From: G963556115 sp963675945
GTDB lineage: Bacteria > Planctomycetota > SZUA-567
Assembly: GCA_963675945.1 (NCBI GenBank)
Contig: OY780932.1
Coordinates: forward strand, 2,542,001 to 2,606,000
Length of the DNA stretch: 64,000 bases
Direction: 5' to 3'
Part shown: positions 7,049-15,075 of the stretch, piece after piece
How positions within the stretch are numbered: position 1 is the stretch's first letter
How the letters are laid out: every line of letters starts with the position of its first letter
Translations under genes and position numbers: made by a program
The notes under the pieces: model-generated
Database searches by the model: none
What the model saw: only the letters and a program-made list of their open reading frames with translations
Told to the model about the DNA's origin: nothing

Positions 7049-7204
7049 TTGGGTATCACTCCGGCGGCGGTATCGCAGCATTTACGGATACTGCGTGGGG
7101 CGGGGATAGTGATACCGGAGAAGGATGGATATTATGTGCATTACCGGGTGAATGCTGCGACTCTTAAGAGTTGGTGTGCTTTGTTTGGTGAGCTGCTGGG
7201 GTAG
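7049..7204 (+). pseudogene. 5'-truncated arsR fragment C
   Basis: Starts at the same codon as fragment A and B (TTG GGT ATC ACT CCG) and runs 52 codons to TAG. The preceding codon is TAG. Ends CALFGELLG like fragment A, so A and C are the closest pair at this end. Confidence 0.88.
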
Positions 7205-7243
7205 GACGGTCGATATTTTTAGAAAATTTTTTGTTGCGCTATA

Positions 7244-7263
7244 AAGTATATGCGCGGTTACTT
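7244..7263 (+). promoter_or_regulatory. Candidate ArsR operator, peptide gene copy 4
   Basis: AAGTATATGCGCGGTTACTT, identical to copies 1, 2 and 5. Downstream of it the leader changes: the usual AAGAGGTATAGCTTAGAGG is replaced by a different sequence. The operator is thus kept while the leader has been swapped. Confidence 0.6.
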
Positions 7264-7291
7264 AAACAACTTGATATATAGGAGAAATATT

Positions 7292-7432
7292 ATGTGTAAA
7301 GAGAGATCTGGATGTTGTGGTTCGAGTAAGCCGGAGAGTAGTAAGGAGAGTGACTGCTCGCAGGCGGCTAAGGAGAAGTGTGGTTGCCTGGAGAACCCGG
7401 ACAAGCCATGCGAGAAGAAGGACGACAAGTAA
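7292..7432 (+). CDS. Small cysteine-rich, metallothionein-like protein, copy 4
   Basis: 46 residues with the same seven Cys; the middle reads KPESSKESDCSQAAKEK. Its leader differs from the other copies, with AGGAG (7280-7284) seven bases before ATG. Conservation of the operator and the coding region but not the leader argues that protein and regulation are what selection holds. Confidence 0.8.
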   Translation: MCKERSGCCGSSKPESSKESDCSQAAKEKCGCLENPDKPCEKKDDK

Positions 7433-7464
7433 TTTTAGTTGTTCTGATATTTAGAGTTAATATG

Positions 7465-7501
7465 CAATAGGCTGAGCTGTTTGGTTTGGCCTATTGTTTT
7501 T
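7465..7501 (+). terminator. Terminator after peptide copy 4
   Basis: Same hairpin as after copy 1: CAATAGGC and GCCTATTG, then TTTTT. Confidence 0.8.
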
Positions 7502-7580
7502 ATGCTTAGATTGGTTTGTATATTAACTGATTGTGGAACTTATGTGTATTATCATTTTTCGTGATGTGGTCGCGTATTAG

Positions 7581-7733
7581 TTGAGTATAACATCTTTGGC
7601 GGTATTGCAGCATCTGCAGATACTGCGCGGGGCGGGGATAGTGATACCGGAGAAGGATGGGTATTATGTGCATTATCGGGTGAATGCTGCGACCCTTAAG
7701 AGTTGGTGTGCTTTGTTTGGCTTAAGTATTTAA
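7581..7733 (+). pseudogene. Diverged, truncated arsR fragment D
   Basis: Reads LSITSLAVLQHLQILRGAGI and then the wing PEKDGYYVHYRVN, with homology ending at CALFG; the true C-terminus is replaced by LSI and a TAA. It is preceded by TAG. It has more substitutions than A-C. The 209 bases after it (to 7932) contain no gene I can recognise. Confidence 0.82.
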
Positions 7734-7932
7734 TGAATAGCGCCTTCATAGCAGATACGCTGTTAGGGCAAGACTCCAACACAGACTTTTGCAGAATCTA
7801 TAATTTTAGTTAAGGATAAGCAACTGGACATCATCGGACGGACAGTCCAAGTCGAAAGAATCAATGCTAAAGTCGTAGGGTTATTATTACATGTCTGTCA
7901 GGTAAAGTAGTGGCTACTACACCTGAAAAAGT

Positions 7933-8334
7933 TTAGATTCTATCGGATAGCTTTATTGAGTTCTTTTCCAGAAACGTTGAAATTTGTTCTTTTGTTGTAT
8001 CACCTTGAGCTACTCCTAAGACCATTTTTATATAATCTGCAATATCAACAATTAATTCGTATCCATTGAGTAGTAGAAAATACTGAGCAGTTACAATACC
8101 AACTCTTTTATTGCCGTCTACAAAAGGATGATTTTGGGAGAGATGAAATAAATATGCTGCTGCCTTATCAAAGATAGAAATATGAAGATAATCACCGCTA
8201 TACATTGCTTTGGGCTGGCTAATTGCTGATTCCAGAAGCGCGAGATCGCGGACACCATGCTCTCCACCATACATATTAATTTGGTGTTGTTGGATTTTAA
8301 GAACTTCATCAAGCTTGACAAATCTAACAGACAT
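7933..8334 (-). CDS. Doc/Fic-family toxin of a toxin-antitoxin pair
   Basis: A 133-residue Fic-fold protein of the Doc type. The active-site loop reads HPFVDGNKRVGI, matching the Doc-style HxFx(D/N)(A/G)NKR motif; Doc phosphorylates elongation factor Tu and stops translation. The N-terminal LDEVLKIQQHQINMYGGEHG and RDLALLESAISQP segment is typical of this family. It starts two bases after the antitoxin stop. The pair interrupts the cysteine-rich gene array between arsR fragments D and E, on the opposite strand. Confidence 0.9.
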   Translation of the reverse strand: MSVRFVKLDEVLKIQQHQINMYGGEHGVRDLALLESAISQPKAMYSGDYLHISIFDKAAAYLFHLSQNHPFVDGNKRVGIVTAQYFLLLNGYELIVDIADYIKMVLGVAQGDTTKEQISTFLEKNSIKLSDRI

Positions 8335-8336
8335 TG

Positions 8337-8558
8337 TTATTTTGCAAGCTCCTTGAGCCCTTCCGCATAGCGGGTATCAATTCTTTTTAGCACTGAATCA
8401 AGCTTATCATCAGAATCAGAGAGTGGCTTAACAACAAGAACTCCTTCAACGACCCTTGCGTCAAGCTCAATGCTTTCATTTACACCGAGACTAGCAATAA
8501 GGCTCTTGTCGAGTTCTAAAGTCATATTCTCGCCGTTATTTTTAAGTCGTGTAATCAT
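8337..8558 (-). CDS. AbrB/MazE-type antitoxin
   Basis: A 73-residue protein beginning MITRLKNNGENMTLELDKSL, with the swapped-hairpin AbrB-like N-terminus (LGVNESIELDARVVEGVLVV) and an acidic C-terminal tail that would neutralise the Doc toxin encoded next. I chose ATG 8558, eight bases after GGAG; the frame is open upstream to 8660 without a ribosome binding site. AbrB-like antitoxins paired with Doc toxins are common. Confidence 0.82.
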   Translation of the reverse strand: MITRLKNNGENMTLELDKSLIASLGVNESIELDARVVEGVLVVKPLSDSDDKLDSVLKRIDTRYAEGLKELAK

Positions 8559-8659
8559 ATGTTTTGCTCCAATTTTAGTAAATGACTTAGAATTATTATA
8601 GCTCATGAATTGTACTATATCAAGTTTGTTGTTTATAAATAAGGAGCTAATACATATCA

Positions 8660-8757
8660 ATAGTGATACCGGAGAAGGACGGGTATTATATGCATTACCG
8701 GGTGAATGCTGCGACTCTTAAGAGTTGGTGTACGTTGTTTGGCAGATGCTGGGCTAG
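8660..8757 (+). pseudogene. Short arsR fragment E, frameshifted
   Basis: Matches only the wing and C-terminal helix of ArsR (IVIPEKDGYYMHYRVNAATL, then KSWCTLFG) and then loses frame relative to GEMLG. Homology begins abruptly at 8660, right after the antitoxin upstream region, so the toxin-antitoxin insertion removed the front part. Confidence 0.8.
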
Positions 8758-8794
8758 GGCGGTCGTTATTTTAATAATTTTTTGTTGCGCTATA

Positions 8795-8814
8795 AAGTAT
8801 ATGCGCGGTTACTT
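8795..8814 (+). promoter_or_regulatory. Candidate ArsR operator, peptide gene copy 5
   Basis: AAGTATATGCGCGGTTACTT again, overlapping TATAAA at 8791-8796. Confidence 0.6.
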
Positions 8815-8841
8815 AAGAGGTATAGTTTAGAGGAGATAATT

Positions 8842-8985
8842 ATGTGTAAAGAGAGATCTGGATGTTGTGGTTCGAGTAAGCCGGAGAGTGCTAGTAAGGC
8901 GAGCGACTGCTCGCAGGAAGCCAAGGAGAAGTGTGGCTGCCTGGAGAACCCGGACAAGCCATGTGAGAAGAAGGACGACAAGTAG
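8842..8985 (+). CDS. Small cysteine-rich, metallothionein-like protein, copy 5
   Basis: 47 residues. It has one extra codon in the middle (KPESASKASDCSQEAKEK) and the same seven Cys and C-terminal CGCLENPDKPCEKKDDK. AGAGGAG is six bases before the ATG. It is the last unit of the array and has its own terminator. Confidence 0.8.
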   Translation: MCKERSGCCGSSKPESASKASDCSQEAKEKCGCLENPDKPCEKKDDK

Positions 8986-9024
8986 TCTGTGTTGTTCGAT
9001 TAGATTTATGAATTAGTAATATAT

Positions 9025-9060
9025 ATAGGATGAGCTGAGGCTTGGCCTATTGTTTATTTT
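9025..9060 (+). terminator. Terminator after peptide copy 5
   Basis: ATAGG(A)TGAGCT and GGCTTGGCCTAT form an imperfect stem followed by TGTTTATTTT. It is a diverged version of the hairpin after copies 1 and 4. Confidence 0.65.
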
Positions 9061-9415
9061 ATTAATTAATATATTATAATTTAGTATAAGTATTGGTAAT
9101 TTCTATGAATTAGTATTTAGCATAAATACTAATTATTGTGTTTTGTGTGACTATAAATGGTCGAATCAATGTCGTTTGCGGTGTTATTCTTGATTATTTG
9201 AAATTGGTGAGTATCTTATACCGAGGTATGGGTTTTGTAAGCAATATTTATTTATATATTATGCTGGTGATTTTGGATAGATAATTAGAAAATTCCCTTA
9301 TAATATGTAAATAATAATAATTCAATTGTTATTCGTACTAATTGTGGTTTTAATATAATATATATGCTGTTAAAAGTAAATTTATCGTTTAATGTAATAT
9401 TTGGAGGTAAAATAG
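9061..9415. other. AT-rich gap before the restriction-modification operon
   Basis: About 355 bases of strongly AT-rich sequence with no gene. It separates the array from the methylase operon and must hold that operon's promoter; TATAAT-like strings occur near 9352 but no convincing -35 partner is visible. Confidence 0.4.
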
Positions 9416-10126
9416 TTGTTGAACGAAGATAGCGCTCCATTTGAGCAACAATGTGAATACCAAGCGCATATTAATAAATCTATGAAATATATAAAGTCAA
9501 AACACCGTGTTGCAAGTCACGGAGAAGTCTTTACTCCTCTATGGATGGTAGAGGAGATGTTAGATTTGGTAAAGGAAGAAACGGAGCGGATTGACTCACG
9601 TTTTCTGGAGCCAGCGTGTGGTAGTGGTAATTTTCTCGTACAGATTCTACGTCGTAAACTTGCTGCAGTTGATCTTAAATATGGAAAATTTGAGTTTGAT
9701 AGACAACATTATGCTTTGCTTGGTCTTATGTGTATTTATGGCATTGAACTGCTTCCAGACAACATTGCAGAGTGCCGCGCTAATATGTTAGAAATTATGT
9801 CAGAGTATCTGAATCTGACAGAGACGGATAATTTTTACCGAGCCAGTTTCTATGTGCTTTCGCAAAATCTTGTTCATGGCGATGCTCTTAAAATGCGCAC
9901 CCCTGACGATCGGCCAATAAATTTTGCTGAGTGGGGGTATTTAGGAAAAGGAAAATTCCAGCGTCGAGATTTTCGCTTTGATTACCTTACCCAATCGGCA
10001 GCATTTAGTGGAGAAAATTCCCTATTTGCTCACCTCGGGAAACACGAAATATTTACACCTACACAGACCTATCAGCCAATGACGATAAGTGATTTGGCTA
10101 TATTGGCACAGGAGATAATCCCATGA
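9416..10126 (+). CDS. N6-adenine DNA methylase-like subunit (motif I only)
   Basis: A 236-residue protein with the N6_Mtase pattern: EVFTPLWMVEEMLDLV followed by the AdoMet-binding motif I FLEPACGSGNFL and a motif II/III-like YGIELLPDNIAECRANML. It lacks the catalytic NPPY motif; the equivalent region reads INFAEWGYLG. It may therefore need the next gene, which has NPPY, to form an active enzyme, or act in DNA recognition. Start is TTG 9416 (or 9419), eight bases after GGAGG. It overlaps the second methylase gene by ATGA. Confidence 0.85.
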   Translation: MLNEDSAPFEQQCEYQAHINKSMKYIKSKHRVASHGEVFTPLWMVEEMLDLVKEETERIDSRFLEPACGSGNFLVQILRRKLAAVDLKYGKFEFDRQHYALLGLMCIYGIELLPDNIAECRANMLEIMSEYLNLTETDNFYRASFYVLSQNLVHGDALKMRTPDDRPINFAEWGYLGKGKFQRRDFRFDYLTQSAAFSGENSLFAHLGKHEIFTPTQTYQPMTISDLAILAQEIIP

Positions 10127-11748
10127 GCGGACAGGCTGGCTTTGAATTACGTGGACGCAATCCTGATGTCCTGACTTGTATTGCAAATTTATCAAATGAT
10201 GAAGTATTTACTCCCCCTGAATTTGCGAACAGAATGCTCGATACATTGACCGAAGCGTGGGCTGCTGACAATGACGGTGCCGACATATGGGCAGATAAAA
10301 CAGTGAAATTTCTTGACCCCTGTACAAAGTCTGGGGTGTTTTTGAGAGAAATTACCAGCAGACTTACAAAAGGGTTAGCTGATGAAATACCAGATCTTGG
10401 GGCGCGTGTTACCCATATTCTGACAACTCAAGTATATGGTATTGGGATTACCCATCTGACAAGTATGCTGGCGCGAAGAAGCGTTTATTGTTCAAAACAC
10501 GCGAATGGTCCGCACTCTATTGCCAAAGGGTTTGATTGCGAAGCCGGAAATATCTGGTTTGAGCGTATGGAGCACACTTGGGTTAATGGCAAATGTAAGT
10601 TTTGTGGGGCTAGCCAGAGCACACTGGATCGAGATGAAGGTCTGGAGTCTCATGCATATGCGCTTATTCACACAGATAATATAAAAACTCGTATTACTGA
10701 GTTATTTGGAGAAGACATGCAATTTGACGTTATTATTGGAAATCCACCATATCAGTTAACTGATGGAGGGTATGGCACAAGTGCTGCCCCTATTTATCAC
10801 TTGTTTGTCGAGCAAGCAAAAGCACTAGAACCACGTTATTTATCATTAGTTATCCCAGCTCGATGGTTCTCTGGTGGTAAGGGACTGGATGAGTTTAGAG
10901 CATCTATGCTTACTGATAATCGTTTACGTTCAATTGCGGATTTCTTGAGTGCTGCCGATGTCTTTCCTGGGGTTGGCCTTAAAGGCGGGGTCTGCTATTT
11001 CCTTTGGGAGCGGGATAATCCTGGGCTATGCCAAGTAACAACTCATTTTAAAGATTGGCCTGTTTCAATAGCAAATCGTCCACTTCTTGAAGAGGGGGTT
11101 GATGTTTTTATTCGGTTTAATGAAGGCATGTCAATTCTTAAAAAAGTAATGGATATTGAGAACGACACTGTCTCGTCTCTGTCGTTACCTGACAACAAAT
11201 GTTTCGATCAGTTAGTTAGTTCTCTTCGGCCTTTTGGGCTTCGTACTTTCTTTCGGGGAAATAAAAAACGAACGCATGGTGATATCGTTGTATATCAAAA
11301 CGGAGGAACTGGATATATCGCTAAAAACGAAATTTCCATTAATACCCACCTTATTGACAAGTGGAAAATCTATGTAGGACGGGCTGCTCCCGGCACCGGT
11401 AATCGAGACACATATCCGCACAGAATTATCAGCACTCCATTTATAGGAGAGCCTGGTTCGATATCTTCAGAAACGTATCTTTGTATTGGTCCGTTTGAAT
11501 CTAAGTCTGAAGCCGAAAGTGCATTGTCCTACCTTTCCTGCCGATTGACGCGCCTGCTTATTCTTTTGCATAAACCATCACAAGACACAACTCGCAAAGT
11601 TTATACCTTTGTCCCAACCCAGGCTTGGACAAAGACATGGACTGATGAGGAGCTTTATAAAAAATACGGAATATCTGAAAGCGAAATTAATTTTATCGAG
11701 AAAGTAGTTCGCCCAATGGAACTTGGCGGAGAGTCTGAAGATGAGTAA
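10123..11748 (+). CDS. Eco57I-like adenine-specific DNA methylase
   Basis: A 541-residue protein. EVFTPPEFANRMLDTL leads into a variant motif I (FLDPCTKSGVFLREI), and the catalytic motif IV is FDVIIGNPPYQL. Between them is a zinc-ribbon-like CKFCGASQ preceded by a HTW segment. The C-terminal half probably reads the target sequence. It begins inside the stop of the preceding gene (ATGA) and overlaps the next by eight bases, so the three subunits are translationally coupled. It is the likely catalytic modification subunit. Confidence 0.88.
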   Translation: MSGQAGFELRGRNPDVLTCIANLSNDEVFTPPEFANRMLDTLTEAWAADNDGADIWADKTVKFLDPCTKSGVFLREITSRLTKGLADEIPDLGARVTHILTTQVYGIGITHLTSMLARRSVYCSKHANGPHSIAKGFDCEAGNIWFERMEHTWVNGKCKFCGASQSTLDRDEGLESHAYALIHTDNIKTRITELFGEDMQFDVIIGNPPYQLTDGGYGTSAAPIYHLFVEQAKALEPRYLSLVIPARWFSGGKGLDEFRASMLTDNRLRSIADFLSAADVFPGVGLKGGVCYFLWERDNPGLCQVTTHFKDWPVSIANRPLLEEGVDVFIRFNEGMSILKKVMDIENDTVSSLSLPDNKCFDQLVSSLRPFGLRTFFRGNKKRTHGDIVVYQNGGTGYIAKNEISINTHLIDKWKIYVGRAAPGTGNRDTYPHRIISTPFIGEPGSISSETYLCIGPFESKSEAESALSYLSCRLTRLLILLHKPSQDTTRKVYTFVPTQAWTKTWTDEELYKKYGISESEINFIEKVVRPMELGGESEDE

Positions 11749-14278
11749 ACCAGCCGAACAGATATTTTTAAAGAAACCCGAAGTAAGGCCGCGTATTTAC
11801 GCTTATTCGATTGCTGATATAGCTCATTCAGGACTATTAAAAGTCGGACAGACAGTACGTGATGTCAGGCAGCGTGTAGCAGAGCAGCTTAAAACAGCCG
11901 CAATTAAAAATTTCACAATTGAACTGGATGAACCGGCAGAGCGTGAAGACGGATCTATTTTCACGGATCATGAGGTGCGCGCAGCATTGATCCGTAAAGG
12001 TTTTGAGAATACTGAGTTGGAGTGGATGCGTTGCTCTATTAAAGACGTAAAGACTGTTCTTACTGAGTTGTGCACTGGCCAACGTGTTTCTGGAACGCAT
12101 CACGAAACATTCCCCATGCGTAATGAACAGGCAGAAGCTGTAAACAAGACGTATGACTATTATCAATCAATCTGGGCTGAAGATGAAAATGCAGTTCCGC
12201 GCTTTCTCTGGAATGCCAAGATGCGTTTCGGCAAAACATTTACCACGTATCAATTGGTAAAAAAGATCAATGCCATGCGTGTTCTCGTATTGACCTTTAA
12301 ACCGGCCGTTGAAGATGCTTGGCAAAATGACCTTGAGTCTCATGTTGATTTTGACGGATGGCAGTACCTTTCCCGATCGTCAGGAGGTGATCCGCGAGAG
12401 GTTGATAGCAGCCATCCGATGGTTTATTTTGGTTCTTTTCAAGACCTTCTTGGGCACGATAGTGTCGGAAATATTAAGTCCAAGAATGAATGGATCCACA
12501 CGATCAACTGGGATCTCGTTGTATTTGATGAGTATCATTTCGGCGCGTGGCGTGATACAGCCAAAGAGCTTTTTGAAGGTGAAGATGTTACTATAGCCAA
12601 ACAGGAAGCCAAACGTGAATATACATCCGGACTGAACGATGTGAATATTGACCTAACTGAACTTTCTGAGAAAGAAGTAGATTTTCTTCCAATAACGACC
12701 AGAGCATATCTTTATCTTTCCGGAACTCCATTCAAAGCTCTTGCCACAGGTGAATTTATTGAGGAGCAGATATTTAACTGGACCTACACTGATGAGCAAA
12801 GGGCTAAAGATGCTTTTGCTATAGAACATCCGAAAATACGCAATCCATATGGCTCTTTACCACAAATGCGATTATTGACCTATCAAATGCCGGATGAGTT
12901 ACTATCTATTGCGAGTGGAGGAGAGTTTGATGAGTTTGATCTTAATTCTTTTTTTGAAGCTGTAGGCAAAGATGAAAAGGCCAAATTTAAGCATAAATCT
13001 GATGTCCAGAAATGGCTGGACATTATTCGTGGCGGTTATATTGCTAAATCAGCTGAGCATTTAAAGACCGGTACACGCCCCCCGTTTCCCTATTCTGATG
13101 TGCGTCTTTTGCCATATCTTCAACACTCTTTCTGGTTTCTTCCTAATGTTGCAGCTTGCCACGCGATGGCAAATCTTCTGCATGAAAAACAAAATACCTT
13201 TTGGCATGATTACTCTGTTCTTGTAGCCGCCGGATCTTCTGCAGGCATTGGGTTAGAAGCATTACCACCTATTCGTAAAGAAATCGGAAGTGGCTTCGAT
13301 ACAAAAACAATTACCCTGTCGTGCGGAAAACTCACTACAGGAGTTACTGTTAAGCAATGGTCATCTATATTGATGCTGCGAAATTTAAAATCTCCTGAAA
13401 CTTATTTTCAGGCCGCATTTCGAGTGCAGTCACCATGGTCAATTAAAAATCCAAATGGCGACAACCCAGATGAAGAAGAAATTCTGAAACCTGTTTGCTT
13501 TGTTTTTGATTTTGCTCCAACCCGTGCCCTTCGGCAGCTTTCTGAATACGGAATTGGTTTGTCGCCCAATGAACCAAATCCAGAGAATGCGGTTAAAGAT
13601 CTCGTATCGTTTTTGCCGGTTTTGGCTTACGATGGCGCGAACATGACACAAATTGATGCTGGCGGAATTCTTGATATTGCAATGGCCGGAACGTCTGCAA
13701 CGCTTCTGGCCCGTAAGTGGGAGAGTGCATTACTCGTCAATGTAGACAATCAAACTTTGCGTAGAATTTTGGATAATCCTGAGGCTATGGCTGCAGTCGA
13801 GCGTATTGAAGGATGGCGTGCTCTCGGTGATAATGTCATTGAAACAATCATCAATAAAAGCGAAAAGATAAAGGACTTAAAAAACAAAGGAAAAGATGGA
13901 GACCTTTCGAAAAAAGAAAAGCGCGAACTCACAGAAGAAGAAAAGGAGTTCAAGTCTAAGCGCAAGCTTGTTCAGGAAAAGCTTATCAAGTTTGCAACCC
14001 GTATCCCGGCGTTTATGTATCTAACAGATTTTCGTGAAAACACATTGCAAGATGTCATCACGAAACTTGAACCTGACTTATTTTTGATTGTAACAGGTTT
14101 AACTGTAAAAGACTTCCATTTGCTTGTTAAATTAAGAGTTTTTAACACCGAGCAAATGAATCAGGCTGTGTTTGCTTTTAGGCGCTACGAAGATGCGTCA
14201 CTTCACTACACTGGAATCGAAAGCCATTCTGGCTTAACTCATTATGGTTTATATGATACCGTGGTGGCTCGTGATTAA
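11741..14278 (+). CDS. GIY-YIG nuclease / SF2 helicase restriction subunit
   Basis: 845 residues. The N-terminal ~110 residues fit a GIY-YIG/T5orf172 nuclease: RIYAYSI, GLLKVGQT, RQRVAEQ, and a later FTDHEV that would carry the catalytic Glu. An SF2 helicase follows: motif I AKMRFGKTFTTY, motif II VVFDEYHF, motif III LSGTPF and motif VI-like QAAFRVQSPW. A lysine/glutamate-rich coiled segment lies near residues 705-750. I start at ATG 11741; a TTG at 11723 would add six residues. This is the likely ATP-driven cleavage component of the restriction system. Confidence 0.87.
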   Translation: MSKPAEQIFLKKPEVRPRIYAYSIADIAHSGLLKVGQTVRDVRQRVAEQLKTAAIKNFTIELDEPAEREDGSIFTDHEVRAALIRKGFENTELEWMRCSIKDVKTVLTELCTGQRVSGTHHETFPMRNEQAEAVNKTYDYYQSIWAEDENAVPRFLWNAKMRFGKTFTTYQLVKKINAMRVLVLTFKPAVEDAWQNDLESHVDFDGWQYLSRSSGGDPREVDSSHPMVYFGSFQDLLGHDSVGNIKSKNEWIHTINWDLVVFDEYHFGAWRDTAKELFEGEDVTIAKQEAKREYTSGLNDVNIDLTELSEKEVDFLPITTRAYLYLSGTPFKALATGEFIEEQIFNWTYTDEQRAKDAFAIEHPKIRNPYGSLPQMRLLTYQMPDELLSIASGGEFDEFDLNSFFEAVGKDEKAKFKHKSDVQKWLDIIRGGYIAKSAEHLKTGTRPPFPYSDVRLLPYLQHSFWFLPNVAACHAMANLLHEKQNTFWHDYSVLVAAGSSAGIGLEALPPIRKEIGSGFDTKTITLSCGKLTTGVTVKQWSSILMLRNLKSPETYFQAAFRVQSPWSIKNPNGDNPDEEEILKPVCFVFDFAPTRALRQLSEYGIGLSPNEPNPENAVKDLVSFLPVLAYDGANMTQIDAGGILDIAMAGTSATLLARKWESALLVNVDNQTLRRILDNPEAMAAVERIEGWRALGDNVIETIINKSEKIKDLKNKGKDGDLSKKEKRELTEEEKEFKSKRKLVQEKLIKFATRIPAFMYLTDFRENTLQDVITKLEPDLFLIVTGLTVKDFHLLVKLRVFNTEQMNQAVFAFRRYEDASLHYTGIESHSGLTHYGLYDTVVARD

Positions 14279-14572
14279 ATTATAATAATTGTTATAATTT
14301 AAGTTTGGTGGAAAAATAGGTTTAAATAAAATAGCGTTAACAGGATTTAACGAAACAAGTAAATAGTATAAGATTGAATATAAACGAGGACATGGCTGGT
14401 AATTCTATCTTAAAATTCTTATACGGTTCTATATTAAGGTATAACAAATGAAGGTTTGGGAAAGCTTTTGCGTGGATAGGTATATATTTAGTATCGCTTT
14501 TAGGTATTATGATTAAATATTTAAGCGAAGTATGTGGTGCGAAAGCTGAGATTTATTATTTGGATTCAGTGT

Positions 14573-14893
<321 letters not shown>

Positions 14894-15075
14894 AAAAAGT
14901 GGACGCCAGTAATTATGTTGCATAATATTCTTATAGGAATCTAGCACGTCAGTACAATGGAAGTCTTGTGGGGGAGTTTAAATGAAAGAAGTGAAACTGG
15001 GTGTATTCGCATTCTTAGACGGTTAGAGAAAATGGATGCTGCTGCAGGATAATTTTATTTCAGCACACACATGGG

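Larger units (their letters stand above)
4064..9060 (+). repeat. Amplified arsR-fragment / cysteine-rich gene array (five units)
   Basis: The region is built from a repeated unit: 3' half of arsR, about 85 bases of spacer with the 20-bp operator, a 46-47 codon cysteine-rich gene, usually a terminator, and a spacer that includes a GTGATGTGGT-like stretch. Peptide start codons are at 4456, 6304, 6758, 7292 and 8842. After removing the insertion sequence the first three spacings are about 523, 454 and 534 bases. Only the first arsR is intact; fragments A-D all begin at the same codon (Leu39 of ArsR). This indicates that truncation happened once and that the truncated unit was then copied in tandem. 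Confidence 0.88.

Noticed and set aside
4404..9000. Minus-strand frames opposite the cysteine-rich genes (for example 4404-4592, 6252-6440, 8790-8981)
   Set aside because: They repeat only because the gene copies repeat; they lack ribosome binding sites and start in the operator region. Shadow frames.
4064..9060. CRISPR array
   Set aside because: The repeats are 450-530 bases with genes inside them, not short repeats with unique spacers. No cas genes seen.
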